From positions 1-64,000 of the forward strand of contig CANMCO010000001.1 of assembly GCA_947496355.1 (NCBI GenBank): 64,000 nt of DNA, in the 5' to 3' direction. Each line of letters begins with the position of its first letter. Position 1 is the stretch's first letter. The stretch comes from an uncultured Aquimarina sp. (GTDB lineage: Bacteria; Bacteroidota; Bacteroidia; Flavobacteriales; Flavobacteriaceae). A program made the position numbers and the translations under genes. Under the pieces are notes generated by a model. The model worked only from the letters and a program-made list of their open reading frames with translations, was not told where the DNA came from and made no database searches. Shown in pieces: positions 34,705 to 44,267 of the stretch.

Positions 34705-37700
34705 ATGAAAAAAAGCTACAGAAGCCTTATTTCTTTATTTGGCTTCACAGGGGAAAAGCCTAACAAACTGAGTGTACTTGTTCTTTCAACAATGCTACTC
34801 TTATCAGCTGGAATCTCAGCTCAAACTGCTCAAGAAAAAAGGCAGATTGCAAGCAAAAGTAATGTAACACAACTTAAACAGTTACAGCAAGAATATTCTA
34901 AGAAAGCTGCATTGCAAAAAAAGAAAGCTGTGCAATTAGCCAAAAAAAATGGATGGCAGCTTACAATACAGACCAGAGATGGTTATGCTGAATTAATGGG
35001 AATTGCCAGTGATGGAAAAAGCCCTCTTTATTACGCCACAAAAAACGTAGCTGCTGCCAGATCAACAAGAGCAAATCACCTTAACGCAGGAGGGTCTTTA
35101 GGACTTAATCTTGATGGTCAGAATATGACTGCTCACGTATGGGATGGTGGTCACGCTCGTGTTTCTCACCAGGAATATGATGGTCCAGGAGGTAACAATC
35201 GTGTTACTATTATGGATACTCAGTCTGAAGGTGGTACACAACTTAACTTTCACGCTGCTCACGTAACAGGAACCATTATGGCTTCTGGAGTACAAGCCAA
35301 TGCAAAAGGTATGGCTTCTCAAGCAAAAGTAAATGGATATATGTGGAACAATGACGTTGCTGAAGCTACGACTGCTGCAGCTAACGGAATGATATTATCT
35401 AACCACTCCTACGGTTTTAGAGGTGATTTAGTACCTGATCAATATTTTGGCGCTTATATCGATGAATCTGCTGCTTGGGATAACGTAATGTTTAATGCTC
35501 CTTACTATCTTATGGTAGTTGCTGCAGGTAACGACGGTAACCAAAATAGTTATAATGGTGCTCCATTAGATGGTAACTCTTCTTATGATAAATTAACAGG
35601 ACATTCAACTTCAAAAAACAATATGGTTGTTGCAAATGCACAAGATGCTAACATCAATAGTGATGGGTCTTTATCTAGTGTATCTATAAACAGTTCTAGT
35701 AGTGAAGGTCCTACAGATGATTATAGAATCAAACCAGATATTACTGGTAACGGTACTGGGGTATACTCTACTTACGCAAGTAGTGATACTGCATATAATA
35801 GTATTACAGGTACATCCATGGCTTCGCCAAATGTTACTGGATCTCTTTTGTTATTACAACAACACTATAACAACTTAAACGGAAGTTTTATGAGAGCTGC
35901 AACACTTAAAGGTTTGGCTTTACATACTGCAGACGATGCAGGACCATCTGGTCCAGATGCCGTTTACGGATGGGGATTAATGAATACTAAAGCTGCTGCA
36001 GAAGTAATTTCTAGTGCTAGCAATGGTGACACTAAGGTTGAAGAATTATCTCTAACAAGTGGTCAGTCTTATACAATCACAGTAGATTCTGATGGAATTA
36101 ACCCATTAATGGCTTCAATTTCTTGGACAGATAGAGCAGGTACAGCTACTACAGCTACCAACTCTAATGCTGCTGTTTTAGTAAATGACTTAGATATCAG
36201 AATATCTAAAGGTGCTACAACATACAGCCCATACAGACTAACCGGTGTTACAACTAACGGAACTGGAGATAACACAGTTGATCCTTACGAAAGAGTTGAT
36301 GTTGCAAATGCATCTGGATCGTATACAATTACTGTTACTCATAAAGGTTCTTTAACCGGAGGTAGCCAAAACTACTCTCTAGTTGTAACTGGATTAACAG
36401 GAACTCCTGTTGTTTGTAGTGCTACGGTTCCAACCGGAGTTGCTACTTCTAACGTAACTTTTGATACAGCTACTGTAAGCTGGACTGCAGTTCCTGCAGC
36501 TACTTACGATGTAAGATACAGAGTTGCTGGTACTTCTTCTTGGACTAATGTTGCAGATGTAGCTGGTGCTACAACTAACCTTACAGGTTTAACACAATTA
36601 ACTGCTTACGAAGTACAAGTAAGAAGTAAATGTACAGACGGAACAACCTCTTCTTATAGCAATACTGTAAACTTCAGTACACCAGAATTCCAATTAGTAT
36701 ATTGTGCATCTAATGGTGACAGCGTAGCAGATGAATATATCAGCCGTGTTCAATTAGGTTCTATAGACAATGCTACTGGAGCTGGAGCAGGTGGATATAA
36801 TGATTTTACATCTATATCTACAAGCTTAGCTAAAGGAAGTTCTAATACAATTTCAATTACGCCAACATGGACTGGTACTCTTTATAACGAAGGATACAGT
36901 GTTTGGATTGATTATAACCAAAACGGTGACTTTACAGATGCTGGAGAACAAGTATTTAGTAATGCTCCATCTCAAACTACACCGGTAAGCGGAACGTTTA
37001 CTGTTCCTGCTGGTGCAACAGATGGAAATACTAGAATGCGTGTATCTATGCAATATAATGCAGTTCCTGGTGCTTGTGGATCATTCCAATATGGTGAAGT
37101 AGAAGATTATACAATTGTTATTGGTGGATCAACGGGTGATACTCAAGCTCCTTCTGCTCCTGCAGGATTAACCGCATCAAATGTTCAACAAACAACATTA
37201 ACATTAACTTGGAACGCTGCTACAGATAACGTAGGAGTAACTGGATATGATGTATACCAAGGAAGTACTAATCTTGGATCTGTAACTGGTACGACTACCA
37301 ATGTTACGGGTTTAACAGCAAGTACTGCATACCAATTTAGCGTAGTAGCCAAAGATGCTGCAGGAAATGAATCTGATGCAAGTAACACTGTAAATGTAAC
37401 TACAGCTGATGCACCAGATACACAAGCGCCAACAGCGCCTGCTGGATTAGCTGCATCAAATGTTGCTGAAACAACATTAACATTAAGCTGGAATGCTGCT
37501 ACAGATAATGTAGGAGTAACTGGATACGATGTATACCAAGGAAGTACTAATCTTGGTAATGTTACAGGAACATCTACAAACATTACTGGCTTAACAGCTA
37601 ATACTGCATACCAGTTTAGCGTAGTAGCCAAAGATGCTGCAGGAAACGAATCTGCTGCAAGTAACACTGTAAATGTAACTACTGCTGGTAGTGGTGGTGG

Positions 37701-38631
37701 AACTGGATGTACATCTGGTATAACTTCTTTCCCATATAATGAAGGATTTGAAAACACACTTGGTGCATGGACACAGTCTAATACAGATGATATTAACTGG
37801 ACAGTAGATGCTAGTGGTACTCCGTCAAACGGAACAGGACCATCAAGTGCAACTCAAGGTTCATACTATATCTTTGTTGAAGCTTCTGGAAACGGAACTG
37901 GATTCCCAACTAAGCAAGCAATCTTAAACTCTCCTTGTTTTGATTTATCTGGACTTACACAAGCTAGTTTCAAGTTTAGTTATCACATGTATGGAGCAAC
38001 TGATATGGGAAGTATTGCTGTAGATGCAAGTACTGATGAAGGTGCAACATGGACAAGCATTTGGAGCCAGACTGGTAACAAAGGTAACTCTTGGCAAACT
38101 GCAGAAATTGACCTTGCTGCTTATGTAGGTGGTGGTGTTCAATTAAGATTTAACAGAATCACAGGTAGTACTTGGCAAGCAGATATCGCTATCGATAACG
38201 TATCACTTAGTGACTCAACAGGTGGTGGACCAGTAGATCAGTGTGAAGGTGTTCCTGCTTGGAGCAGTACGCAAAGCTATTCTCCTGGAGACCGTGTTGT
38301 ATACCAAGGAACATTGTTTGAAAGAACTGCAACTGGATGGACAAATCTAGGACCTTGTGGAACTACAGCTTCTTTTGCAACTACATCAACTGCTAAAGCT
38401 CCGCCGGTATACGATAATGCGATTACATTATATCCTATGCCAGTAACAGGACCTGAGTTAAATGTCTCTATGAGAAGTTCTGGAGTTAACACATATGAAG
38501 TATTTACTACACTAGGAAGAAAAGTACTAGAAGGAACATTTACAAATAAGATTGATGTTCAAAAATTACCAGAAGGTGCATATTTCTTAAAAGTAAACGA
38601 GAACCTAGTTAAGAAGTTCATTGTGAAATAA
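34705..38631 (+). CDS. T9SS-secreted subtilisin-like (S8) serine protease
   Basis: A 1308-residue multidomain protease from the ATG at 34705 (an in-frame TTG at 34654 is less likely). After the signal peptide (LSVLVLSTMLLLSAGISAQ) the S8 domain has the triad Asp147 (VWDGG), His183 (HAAHVTG) and Ser371 (GTSMASP), with oxyanion Asn276. A jelly-roll-like domain follows, then fibronectin III, a GEVED domain (GEVEDYTI), two tandem fibronectin III domains, a MAM-like domain, a chitin-binding-type CBM5/12 module (YSPGDRVVYQG), and a T9SS sorting domain (YPMPVTGPELNVS to KKFIVK). It is probably an exported protease that binds a polysaccharide or protein matrix. A strong terminator follows. Confidence 0.9.
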   Translation: MKKSYRSLISLFGFTGEKPNKLSVLVLSTMLLLSAGISAQTAQEKRQIASKSNVTQLKQLQQEYSKKAALQKKKAVQLAKKNGWQLTIQTRDGYAELMGIASDGKSPLYYATKNVAAARSTRANHLNAGGSLGLNLDGQNMTAHVWDGGHARVSHQEYDGPGGNNRVTIMDTQSEGGTQLNFHAAHVTGTIMASGVQANAKGMASQAKVNGYMWNNDVAEATTAAANGMILSNHSYGFRGDLVPDQYFGAYIDESAAWDNVMFNAPYYLMVVAAGNDGNQNSYNGAPLDGNSSYDKLTGHSTSKNNMVVANAQDANINSDGSLSSVSINSSSSEGPTDDYRIKPDITGNGTGVYSTYASSDTAYNSITGTSMASPNVTGSLLLLQQHYNNLNGSFMRAATLKGLALHTADDAGPSGPDAVYGWGLMNTKAAAEVISSASNGDTKVEELSLTSGQSYTITVDSDGINPLMASISWTDRAGTATTATNSNAAVLVNDLDIRISKGATTYSPYRLTGVTTNGTGDNTVDPYERVDVANASGSYTITVTHKGSLTGGSQNYSLVVTGLTGTPVVCSATVPTGVATSNVTFDTATVSWTAVPAATYDVRYRVAGTSSWTNVADVAGATTNLTGLTQLTAYEVQVRSKCTDGTTSSYSNTVNFSTPEFQLVYCASNGDSVADEYISRVQLGSIDNATGAGAGGYNDFTSISTSLAKGSSNTISITPTWTGTLYNEGYSVWIDYNQNGDFTDAGEQVFSNAPSQTTPVSGTFTVPAGATDGNTRMRVSMQYNAVPGACGSFQYGEVEDYTIVIGGSTGDTQAPSAPAGLTASNVQQTTLTLTWNAATDNVGVTGYDVYQGSTNLGSVTGTTTNVTGLTASTAYQFSVVAKDAAGNESDASNTVNVTTADAPDTQAPTAPAGLAASNVAETTLTLSWNAATDNVGVTGYDVYQGSTNLGNVTGTSTNITGLTANTAYQFSVVAKDAAGNESAASNTVNVTTAGSGGGTGCTSGITSFPYNEGFENTLGAWTQSNTDDINWTVDASGTPSNGTGPSSATQGSYYIFVEASGNGTGFPTKQAILNSPCFDLSGLTQASFKFSYHMYGATDMGSIAVDASTDEGATWTSIWSQTGNKGNSWQTAEIDLAAYVGGGVQLRFNRITGSTWQADIAIDNVSLSDSTGGGPVDQCEGVPAWSSTQSYSPGDRVVYQGTLFERTATGWTNLGPCGTTASFATTSTAKAPPVYDNAITLYPMPVTGPELNVSMRSSGVNTYEVFTTLGRKVLEGTFTNKIDVQKLPEGAYFLKVNENLVKKFIVK
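37138..37695 (+). repeat. Tandem duplication of a fibronectin III module
   Basis: Two consecutive units of 279 bp (93 codons) start at 37138 and 37417. They are nearly identical over long stretches, including the segment encoding VGVTGYDVYQGSTNLG. The high DNA-level identity indicates a recent duplication within the protease gene. Confidence 0.85.
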
Positions 38632-38654
38632 TGACCAATAAATAAACAGTTTTA

Positions 38655-38690
38655 AAAACCCCTGAAACTAAAGTTTCAGGGGTTTTTGTT
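38655..38690 (+). terminator. Rho-independent terminator of the protease gene
   Basis: A perfect 14-bp stem (38655-38668 with 38673-38686) with a 4-nt loop is followed by TTGTTTT. Confidence 0.9.
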
Positions 38691-38728
38691 TTAATGAATT
38701 CATGCTGATAAAATCACTACGAAATTGG

Positions 38729-38736
38729 TAAATTTG
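38729..38736 (+). promoter_or_regulatory. -7 box (TAAATTTG) for the 38756 gene
   Basis: An exact TAnnTTTG match 20 nt before the start, directly after the protease terminator. Confidence 0.5.
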
Positions 38737-38755
38737 ATAGACAAAATTATTAGCC

Positions 38756-39094
38756 ATGAAACTTAAATACGTTTTCTTACTTCTTGCAATCATAGGTGTA
38801 TCCTATACATGGTATTTCAACATTCAGTTTTATATAACTGAAGAAAATACTTCGTTACTTAACTATATTGCACAAACCAAAACTACATTTCCGGCAAGAT
38901 CCTTTAGCGCAGATTTATTGGTAGTAGTTCTCACCTTTTTTGTGTGGTACATTCCGGAAGGAATTAAACTGAAAATAAAATATTGGTGGGTGCTTATCCC
39001 CTTAACTTTTTTAGTAGCGATTGCTTTTACGTTTCCGTTATTTTTGTATATGAGGCAGGCTAAACTAGATAAACTGAAAGCTTCTCATAAATAA
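38756..39094 (+). CDS. DUF2834 membrane protein
   Basis: A 112-residue membrane protein with three hydrophobic segments (about 4-22, 50-67 and 78-98) and the pattern SADLLVVVLTFFVWYIPEG that fits the DUF2834 family. The family function is unknown. It has its own -7 box and stands alone between the protease terminator and an esterase gene 44 bp downstream; whether the esterase shares the mRNA is open. Confidence 0.7.
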   Translation: MKLKYVFLLLAIIGVSYTWYFNIQFYITEENTSLLNYIAQTKTTFPARSFSADLLVVVLTFFVWYIPEGIKLKIKYWWVLIPLTFLVAIAFTFPLFLYMRQAKLDKLKASHK

Positions 39095-39138
39095 AAAGTA
39101 TCTTAGTTATCTGCCATCAATCAATAATTACTTCACAC

Positions 39139-40371
39139 ATGAAAAAATATATTCAAACGGGTATCATAGTAATCATATGTTTGCTGAGCTCATCTTCATT
39201 ATTTGCTCAACATGAAAACCAAATAACTATTGGCACCATAGATAGTTTATATTCAAAAACATTAGACGAACAAAGAAAAATATGGGTGCATATTCCTAAA
39301 AGCGCTCAAAATCAAAGCTTGAAGAAATATCCCGTTTTATATGTACTAGATGGTCCTGCCCATTTCCATTCTGTCACAGGCATGGTGAAACAATTAAGCT
39401 CTGTAAATGGCAATAATTTATGCCCAGAGATGATTATAATTGGTATTCCAAATACAGATAGATGGAGGGATTTAACACCAACTCATACAGGTGATAGCAT
39501 TAATACTTCTGGAGGAGGGAAAAAATTCACAACCTTTCTAGAGAAAGAGTTAATCCCTTATGTCGATAGTAAATACCCAACAGGCACTTACCGCACTTTG
39601 TTTGGTCACTCGCTAGGAGGTCTAATGGCGATCAATACACTAATCCATCACCCTACTATGTTTGCAAATTATTTGGCCATAGATCCCAGTCTTTGGTGGG
39701 ATAACCAAAAATTACTAAAACAAGCTACCATTGCATTAGAAAAAGATAATTTTAAAGACAAATCACTATACCTTTCTATTGCCAATACCATGCAAAAAGG
39801 AATGGATATCAAAAATGTAGTAAAAGACACAACAAACACTACAGAACATATTCGATCCATACTACAATTTGCTAAAACTGCGGATGAAAAAAGTAAAAAC
39901 GAATTAAATTTTGGCTGGAAATATTATGATGATGACACGCACAGCAGTGTTGCTCTTATTTCAGAATATGACGCAATACGTTTTATGTTTTCTTGGTATC
40001 GATTTAATGATTGGGATAAATTTTATAATCCAGAATCAAAATCTACCACCCAGGAATTAATTGATCTTATAGAAAGTCATTACCAAAAATTGTCAGACAA
40101 AATGGGGCACAAAGTACTACCGTCAGAACCAGAAATGAATAGACTAGGATATATGTTTATGGGTAATAAGGCGTATGATAAATCCTATGCGTTTTTTAAC
40201 TTAAATGTTCAAAACTATCCCAAAAGTGCCAACGTTTATGATTCTATGGGAGATTATTATGTATCTCAATCCAATACTGATAAGGCAATAGAGTTTTTCA
40301 AAAAATCAATGGAACTTGGCGGCGTTCCGGGAACGAAAGAAAAGCTAGAGGAATTACAAGAGGCGAAATAG
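39139..40371 (+). CDS. Secreted esterase (Fes/esterase D fold) with TPR tail
   Basis: A 410-residue exported protein (signal peptide residues 1-24, cleavage SLFAQ). The alpha/beta esterase domain (PF00756 type, about 40-290) shows RKIWVHIPKSAQ, VLYVLDGPAHFHS, and nucleophile GHSLGG with Ser158; a late His (DTHSSV) completes the site. Relatives hydrolyse siderophore esters or acyl chains. The C-terminal 70 residues form TPR-like repeats (YDKSYAFFNLNVQNYPKSANVYDSMGDYY). This enzyme-TPR layout recurs in Bacteroidota; its substrate is not known. Confidence 0.8.
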   Translation: MKKYIQTGIIVIICLLSSSSLFAQHENQITIGTIDSLYSKTLDEQRKIWVHIPKSAQNQSLKKYPVLYVLDGPAHFHSVTGMVKQLSSVNGNNLCPEMIIIGIPNTDRWRDLTPTHTGDSINTSGGGKKFTTFLEKELIPYVDSKYPTGTYRTLFGHSLGGLMAINTLIHHPTMFANYLAIDPSLWWDNQKLLKQATIALEKDNFKDKSLYLSIANTMQKGMDIKNVVKDTTNTTEHIRSILQFAKTADEKSKNELNFGWKYYDDDTHSSVALISEYDAIRFMFSWYRFNDWDKFYNPESKSTTQELIDLIESHYQKLSDKMGHKVLPSEPEMNRLGYMFMGNKAYDKSYAFFNLNVQNYPKSANVYDSMGDYYVSQSNTDKAIEFFKKSMELGGVPGTKEKLEELQEAK

Positions 40372-40514
40372 CAGCACGACTTTACAACTCTTTATTTTAA
40401 CTATACAATCAAAAATAATCGTTTGCTCTCTGCCTTAATTGCCATATATTTAAGGCTGCACTCTGTTTAAAAAGTATCGATAGATATTTTAATTCGTAAA
40501 AAAAGAAAGCATAT

Positions 40515-41510
40515 ATGAAAATTCTCGTCATAGGTGGTCTTAATGAAGATCAGCCCGAGTTAATGGATAAAACTGTAAAATTTACAAAAATATTAGGTCA
40601 AGAGATTATTAAACAAGGACATACCCTTGTTAATGCATGCATGACCGAATTTGATGCTGTTTTAGCTAAAAGTGCGTACGAAACATTGAGTGCTCAAGAA
40701 AAATCTGCTAATAACAGAATTGTAGGTTACATTATTGATGGGCGACAACCTTCGCATAATTTTGGAAAAATTAGGAACTCTGAATTAAAAAATTGGGAGC
40801 TGGGACAACCAAAATTAAGCATCCCAGAACCTATAGAAATTGCCGATGTAGTAATCACCGTTTGCGGATTTCATGGTACTCAAAGAGCTGCAAATTGGGC
40901 TAGAATAGCAAACAAACCTCTTCTCCCTATAGTTAAGTTTGAGGGAGCATCTAAAATGATTTACAGAGAAGAGCGAAAAAATTTTGACCTATCAGGTAAA
41001 AAAAATATTTCAAAAGATGAATTTGAGGACCTCTCACAAACCGCTATCACAGATATTCATTTAGTGAAAACTGTATTAAATCTTGCTGAGCGAATAAACG
41101 TTTCAAAAAATGCTTTTGTGATCATGTCATTTAAAGAAGACCCAAGTCTAGAGGATGCTTATGAGTCTTTTAAAGAAGTATGCTCTAGGTTTTCCCCAAA
41201 ATACCAATGCCAACGCATGGATGAAATCACTGATGTTAATAGAATTACACCAGAAATGTTTAATAATATTAAAAACAGTGCTTTTGTAATCGTGGATCTA
41301 ACCTTTGAAAGACCAAATGTTTACTACGAATTAGGATATGCAGATGCGCTGGAAAAACCTATTATTGTAACTGCAAAAGCAGGAACCAAAATTCATTTTG
41401 ACGCCAAAGATTTTCCGATTTTGTTTTGGAATTCGCAGACCAATCTTAAAAAAGAACTGGAAAAAAGGATAAAACAGATTGCTATGAAACAAGGAAGAGA
41501 AATAAACTAA
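40515..41510 (+). CDS. SLOG-like plus deoxyribosyltransferase/TIR-like (DRHyd) protein
   Basis: A 331-residue soluble protein with two Rossmann-like domains. Residues about 1-165 resemble the SLOG superfamily: VIGGL start, GYIIDGRQPSHNFGKI, and a ligand-loop ITVCGFHGTQRAANWAR followed by NKPLLPIV. Residues about 197-330 match nucleoside 2-deoxyribosyltransferase/TIR-like DRHyd domains: NAFVIMSF, then SAFVIVDLTFERPNVYYELGYADALEKPIIV, with Glu272 in YELGYA as the expected catalytic acid. SLOG domains bind nucleotide ligands and DRHyd/TIR domains hydrolyse nucleotides or NAD; together they occur in conflict and stress systems. It has its own 140-bp upstream gap and no partner gene. Assignments are by eye. 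Confidence 0.7.
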   Translation: MKILVIGGLNEDQPELMDKTVKFTKILGQEIIKQGHTLVNACMTEFDAVLAKSAYETLSAQEKSANNRIVGYIIDGRQPSHNFGKIRNSELKNWELGQPKLSIPEPIEIADVVITVCGFHGTQRAANWARIANKPLLPIVKFEGASKMIYREERKNFDLSGKKNISKDEFEDLSQTAITDIHLVKTVLNLAERINVSKNAFVIMSFKEDPSLEDAYESFKEVCSRFSPKYQCQRMDEITDVNRITPEMFNNIKNSAFVIVDLTFERPNVYYELGYADALEKPIIVTAKAGTKIHFDAKDFPILFWNSQTNLKKELEKRIKQIAMKQGREIN

Positions 41511-41609
41511 ATATAACAGATCCTACTGATGCAGAAATTTGGTGATCATAATCGATCATTAATATGATTTGAAATAATTTTTCATATCTAAATCATTATA
41601 AACCAATTT

Positions 41610-42437
41610 ATGGGAATATTTGATTTTCTACATACACCTTTCCCTAGACCAAAAAAGATAAGAAAAGTCTTCTTCTGGATCATGACAGCTGGTATTGTTG
41701 GCAGCTTTTTTTTGATTCTATTGAATCCATTCGGAATTAAAAGTGAAAATGCAGCGTGGTATGTATATCTCATCATTTTTGGTTTCGGAATCGTATTTAT
41801 GGTATCTATTCTTATAATGGAAGTACTAATCCCCATGTTGTTTCCTGAATTATTTAAAAAATGGACATTAGGAAAAGCATTGATTTGGTATTCAGTTCTA
41901 CTACTATTTATAAGCATCAACATCTTTTTGTATAAAAGTTATTGGGAAGACTTTGATGACTTTACCTGGCAAGGATTTTGGCTTATTCTTAAAAGAACAT
42001 TAGTCATTTGTTTTGTTATTTGTTTTCTAACCTTAGGTATTTGGAAATACCTAAATAAAGAAAAATTATCACTTCTTACGCTTAACGAAAATTATCTTGT
42101 CACTACAGAAAATGGAAAATCTATAACTTTGAACTTAAACGAAATTTTATACATTAAAAGTGATGATAACTATGTAGATATATATTATGAATCAAACGGA
42201 ATTAAGAAAAGAATTACACTTAGATCCAGTCTCAAAAACCTAGCATCGCAACTCATAAATCCTATTTCACCTATTCTAAGATGTCATAGAAGATATCTTA
42301 TCAATAGCAAGTTCTTCGAAATTGAAAAATTAAGTAGCCGATCGGCAATACTTATACTTAAAAAATATGAGGAAAAAATTCCTGTTTCTCAAAACTACGT
42401 TCGCCAAATAAAACAACAATTATCGTTACGCCCCTAA
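41610..42437 (+). CDS. Membrane-anchored LytTR transcription regulator
   Basis: A 275-residue one-component regulator: four hydrophobic helices in the first 150 residues and a LytTR DNA-binding domain at about 165-275 (NLNEILYIKSDDNYVDIYYE, RSSLKNLASQL, ILRCHRRYLINSKFFE). The sensor part is in the membrane and has no large extra domain. Such proteins often control the adjacent gene; the membrane protein at 42520 is the natural candidate. There is no kinase partner. Confidence 0.82.
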   Translation: MGIFDFLHTPFPRPKKIRKVFFWIMTAGIVGSFFLILLNPFGIKSENAAWYVYLIIFGFGIVFMVSILIMEVLIPMLFPELFKKWTLGKALIWYSVLLLFISINIFLYKSYWEDFDDFTWQGFWLILKRTLVICFVICFLTLGIWKYLNKEKLSLLTLNENYLVTTENGKSITLNLNEILYIKSDDNYVDIYYESNGIKKRITLRSSLKNLASQLINPISPILRCHRRYLINSKFFEIEKLSSRSAILILKKYEEKIPVSQNYVRQIKQQLSLRP

Positions 42438-42519
42438 AAGGTGTATGTTCTCCACAAACCCATTAAATACAACACGTATCCTATAGATTCTTAATTTATT
42501 TGAATCAAAATTCTTTTAT

Positions 42520-43164
42520 ATGAAAACTGAGACTAAATTAATCTTGTCTAAACAATGGATACTGTTTGGTGCGATTTCTGGTATTGTTGCAAACATATTA
42601 TACCCTATTTTACTAACTATTTCACTCCCTAGTTATCTAGAGATATTTTTAGCAGGCATATTCGGAATTTTAATTTCTATGTCGGGCTTTGCTATTCATC
42701 ATACCATGATACATCATAAACCAACTATTCTCACACAAATAGGAGCTCAATTTGTTTTTGTGTTTGGCACATTATTAAACGTAATGCTGGTCGTACAACT
42801 TACTTTTCTGGGATATCTTGGTCATTACAAAAAACAACTAACAAATCAACATGATTTAGATCTGTTTGAATGGATTCGTAAAACTGTGAATCCTGTTCAT
42901 CTTGGATTGGATGTCTCTGCCGACTTTTTTGTAGGAATCGCAACCATAGTATTCTCAATTGCCATGATAAAACATCCGTTTTTTGGAAAATTATGGAGCT
43001 CCTCTGGTATGTTGTTTGCTATCATACTCCTAGTTGTAAAATTTTACGCTTTTCCGTTAACGCCATACGAATTAGATATGCCCTATATTTTTGGCCCTAT
43101 ATTAGCGTTATGGTATCTGGCTGTATGTATACAATGTTTAAGAAAACGGAATCAACTTTTGTAA
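42520..43164 (+). CDS. Six-helix membrane protein, function unknown
   Basis: A 214-residue integral membrane protein with about six hydrophobic segments, a histidine-rich loop HHTMIHHKPT near residue 65, and a basic end (CLRKRNQ). No transporter or enzyme family is recognised. It follows the LytTR regulator by 82 bp on the same strand and may be its target or part of the same signalling unit. Confidence 0.6.
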   Translation: MKTETKLILSKQWILFGAISGIVANILYPILLTISLPSYLEIFLAGIFGILISMSGFAIHHTMIHHKPTILTQIGAQFVFVFGTLLNVMLVVQLTFLGYLGHYKKQLTNQHDLDLFEWIRKTVNPVHLGLDVSADFFVGIATIVFSIAMIKHPFFGKLWSSSGMLFAIILLVVKFYAFPLTPYELDMPYIFGPILALWYLAVCIQCLRKRNQLL

Positions 43165-43346
43165 ACAAGAAACTTAAGTAATCATTATAGAGCATCTCAT
43201 TAACATTTTTCATAACTGGATGTAATCAAAAATTAAGATTATACTATAATGATCTTAAAATAAAATGGTAATTTAATACCACCTCTTCTTTTAGTAAATT
43301 CTTATCGTCATTTGTTATAAAAATGTATCAGAAATAAGATTGTTCG

Positions 43347-44177
43347 ATGACATCTAAAACCGCACACAATAGGATTAGTGATCTGGCAGAAAAATTCAAG
43401 GAGTATAATGAACGCTACGAGGCCATCAAAGATGAAAGAGCGGTATGCGCACTGGCCTTTCACCTACTCCATCTAGAATTAAGCGATGCGCTTAACACTA
43501 ATGTGCTCAGATTCTCAGATATTGATTGGGTGGCTACGCTTTCTGAAAATTTTGCTAATAGGTTTTTTAATGCCATGAATGCTATAGATGATGAGTTAAA
43601 AAATACTACAGAGATAAGTAATCACTCAGATTTCTATTCAAAAAGTGATTGTAAACCCTGGATCGATGTATACATTGCCATTTGTACAAAACGTTCCTAC
43701 GTTTTTGAATGTTTAATGTTTCCGTTATCCGCACATATCGGGTATGATCTGCCTTTAGCACTGGTAGCATCAAATATTGAAACTAATGAAACCTCTAGAA
43801 TAAATGACTACTATTTAATCAATGAAGTATTAGCCAAAAGAATTGACATTGTACAACAGGCAATTAAAAACAGATATCATGGTAATATCGCGTTTCTTGA
43901 TAAAATTACGGGTCAGTTTGATGAGTTTTTAACCAATTATGGGATTAGAGTAAGTCGTGCTGTTTCCTGGTACAATGCCAATAGAATTTTGGATTCAAAA
44001 TCAAAAGAACATGCACTTTCTTCAATTGAGAAAAGCACCAGATCTTTTATTTTAAGTGTTAGAAAACCAAAAAAAATGTTCCCTCGCTTAATCAATTCTA
44101 CCCTAAGAACATTGATTCCTACTGGCAAAAAATGGCCAAAACAAACGTTAAACGCAACTTATAGTAACAAAAAATAA
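43347..44177 (+). CDS. DUF5995-type protein
   Basis: A 276-residue soluble, mostly helical protein. It fits the DUF5995 pattern: DIDWVATLSENFANRFFNAMNAI, KPWIDVYIAI, and FPLSAHIGYDLPLALV. In this family a histidine and aspartate in the HIxxDLP motif are conserved, but no activity is known. The C-terminus is basic (TGKKWPKQTLN). It is transcribed alone, with about 180 bp upstream holding only a weak hairpin. Confidence 0.62.
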   Translation: MTSKTAHNRISDLAEKFKEYNERYEAIKDERAVCALAFHLLHLELSDALNTNVLRFSDIDWVATLSENFANRFFNAMNAIDDELKNTTEISNHSDFYSKSDCKPWIDVYIAICTKRSYVFECLMFPLSAHIGYDLPLALVASNIETNETSRINDYYLINEVLAKRIDIVQQAIKNRYHGNIAFLDKITGQFDEFLTNYGIRVSRAVSWYNANRILDSKSKEHALSSIEKSTRSFILSVRKPKKMFPRLINSTLRTLIPTGKKWPKQTLNATYSNKK

Positions 44178-44232
44178 ACACAAAACACTTCGCATAACAA
44201 AACACATCCTTCTGTTATACTGCTATAATTGT

Positions 44233-44240
44233 TATATTTA
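44233..44240 (+). promoter_or_regulatory. Possible -7 box (TATATTTA)
   Basis: A one-mismatch match to TAnnTTTG, 28 nt before the start at 44268. Confidence 0.35.
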
Positions 44241-44267
44241 ACGGTGTAAGTAATTAAAAAAGAAAAC

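Noticed and set aside
37185..37757. Minus-strand 190-residue frame with a repeated pattern
   Set aside because: It is the complement of the duplicated fibronectin III modules of the protease; the repeat pattern comes from that gene.
43233..43258. Terminator after the 42520 gene
   Set aside because: The arms are only 7 bp around a 12-nt loop, AT-rich, and not followed by a T-tract.
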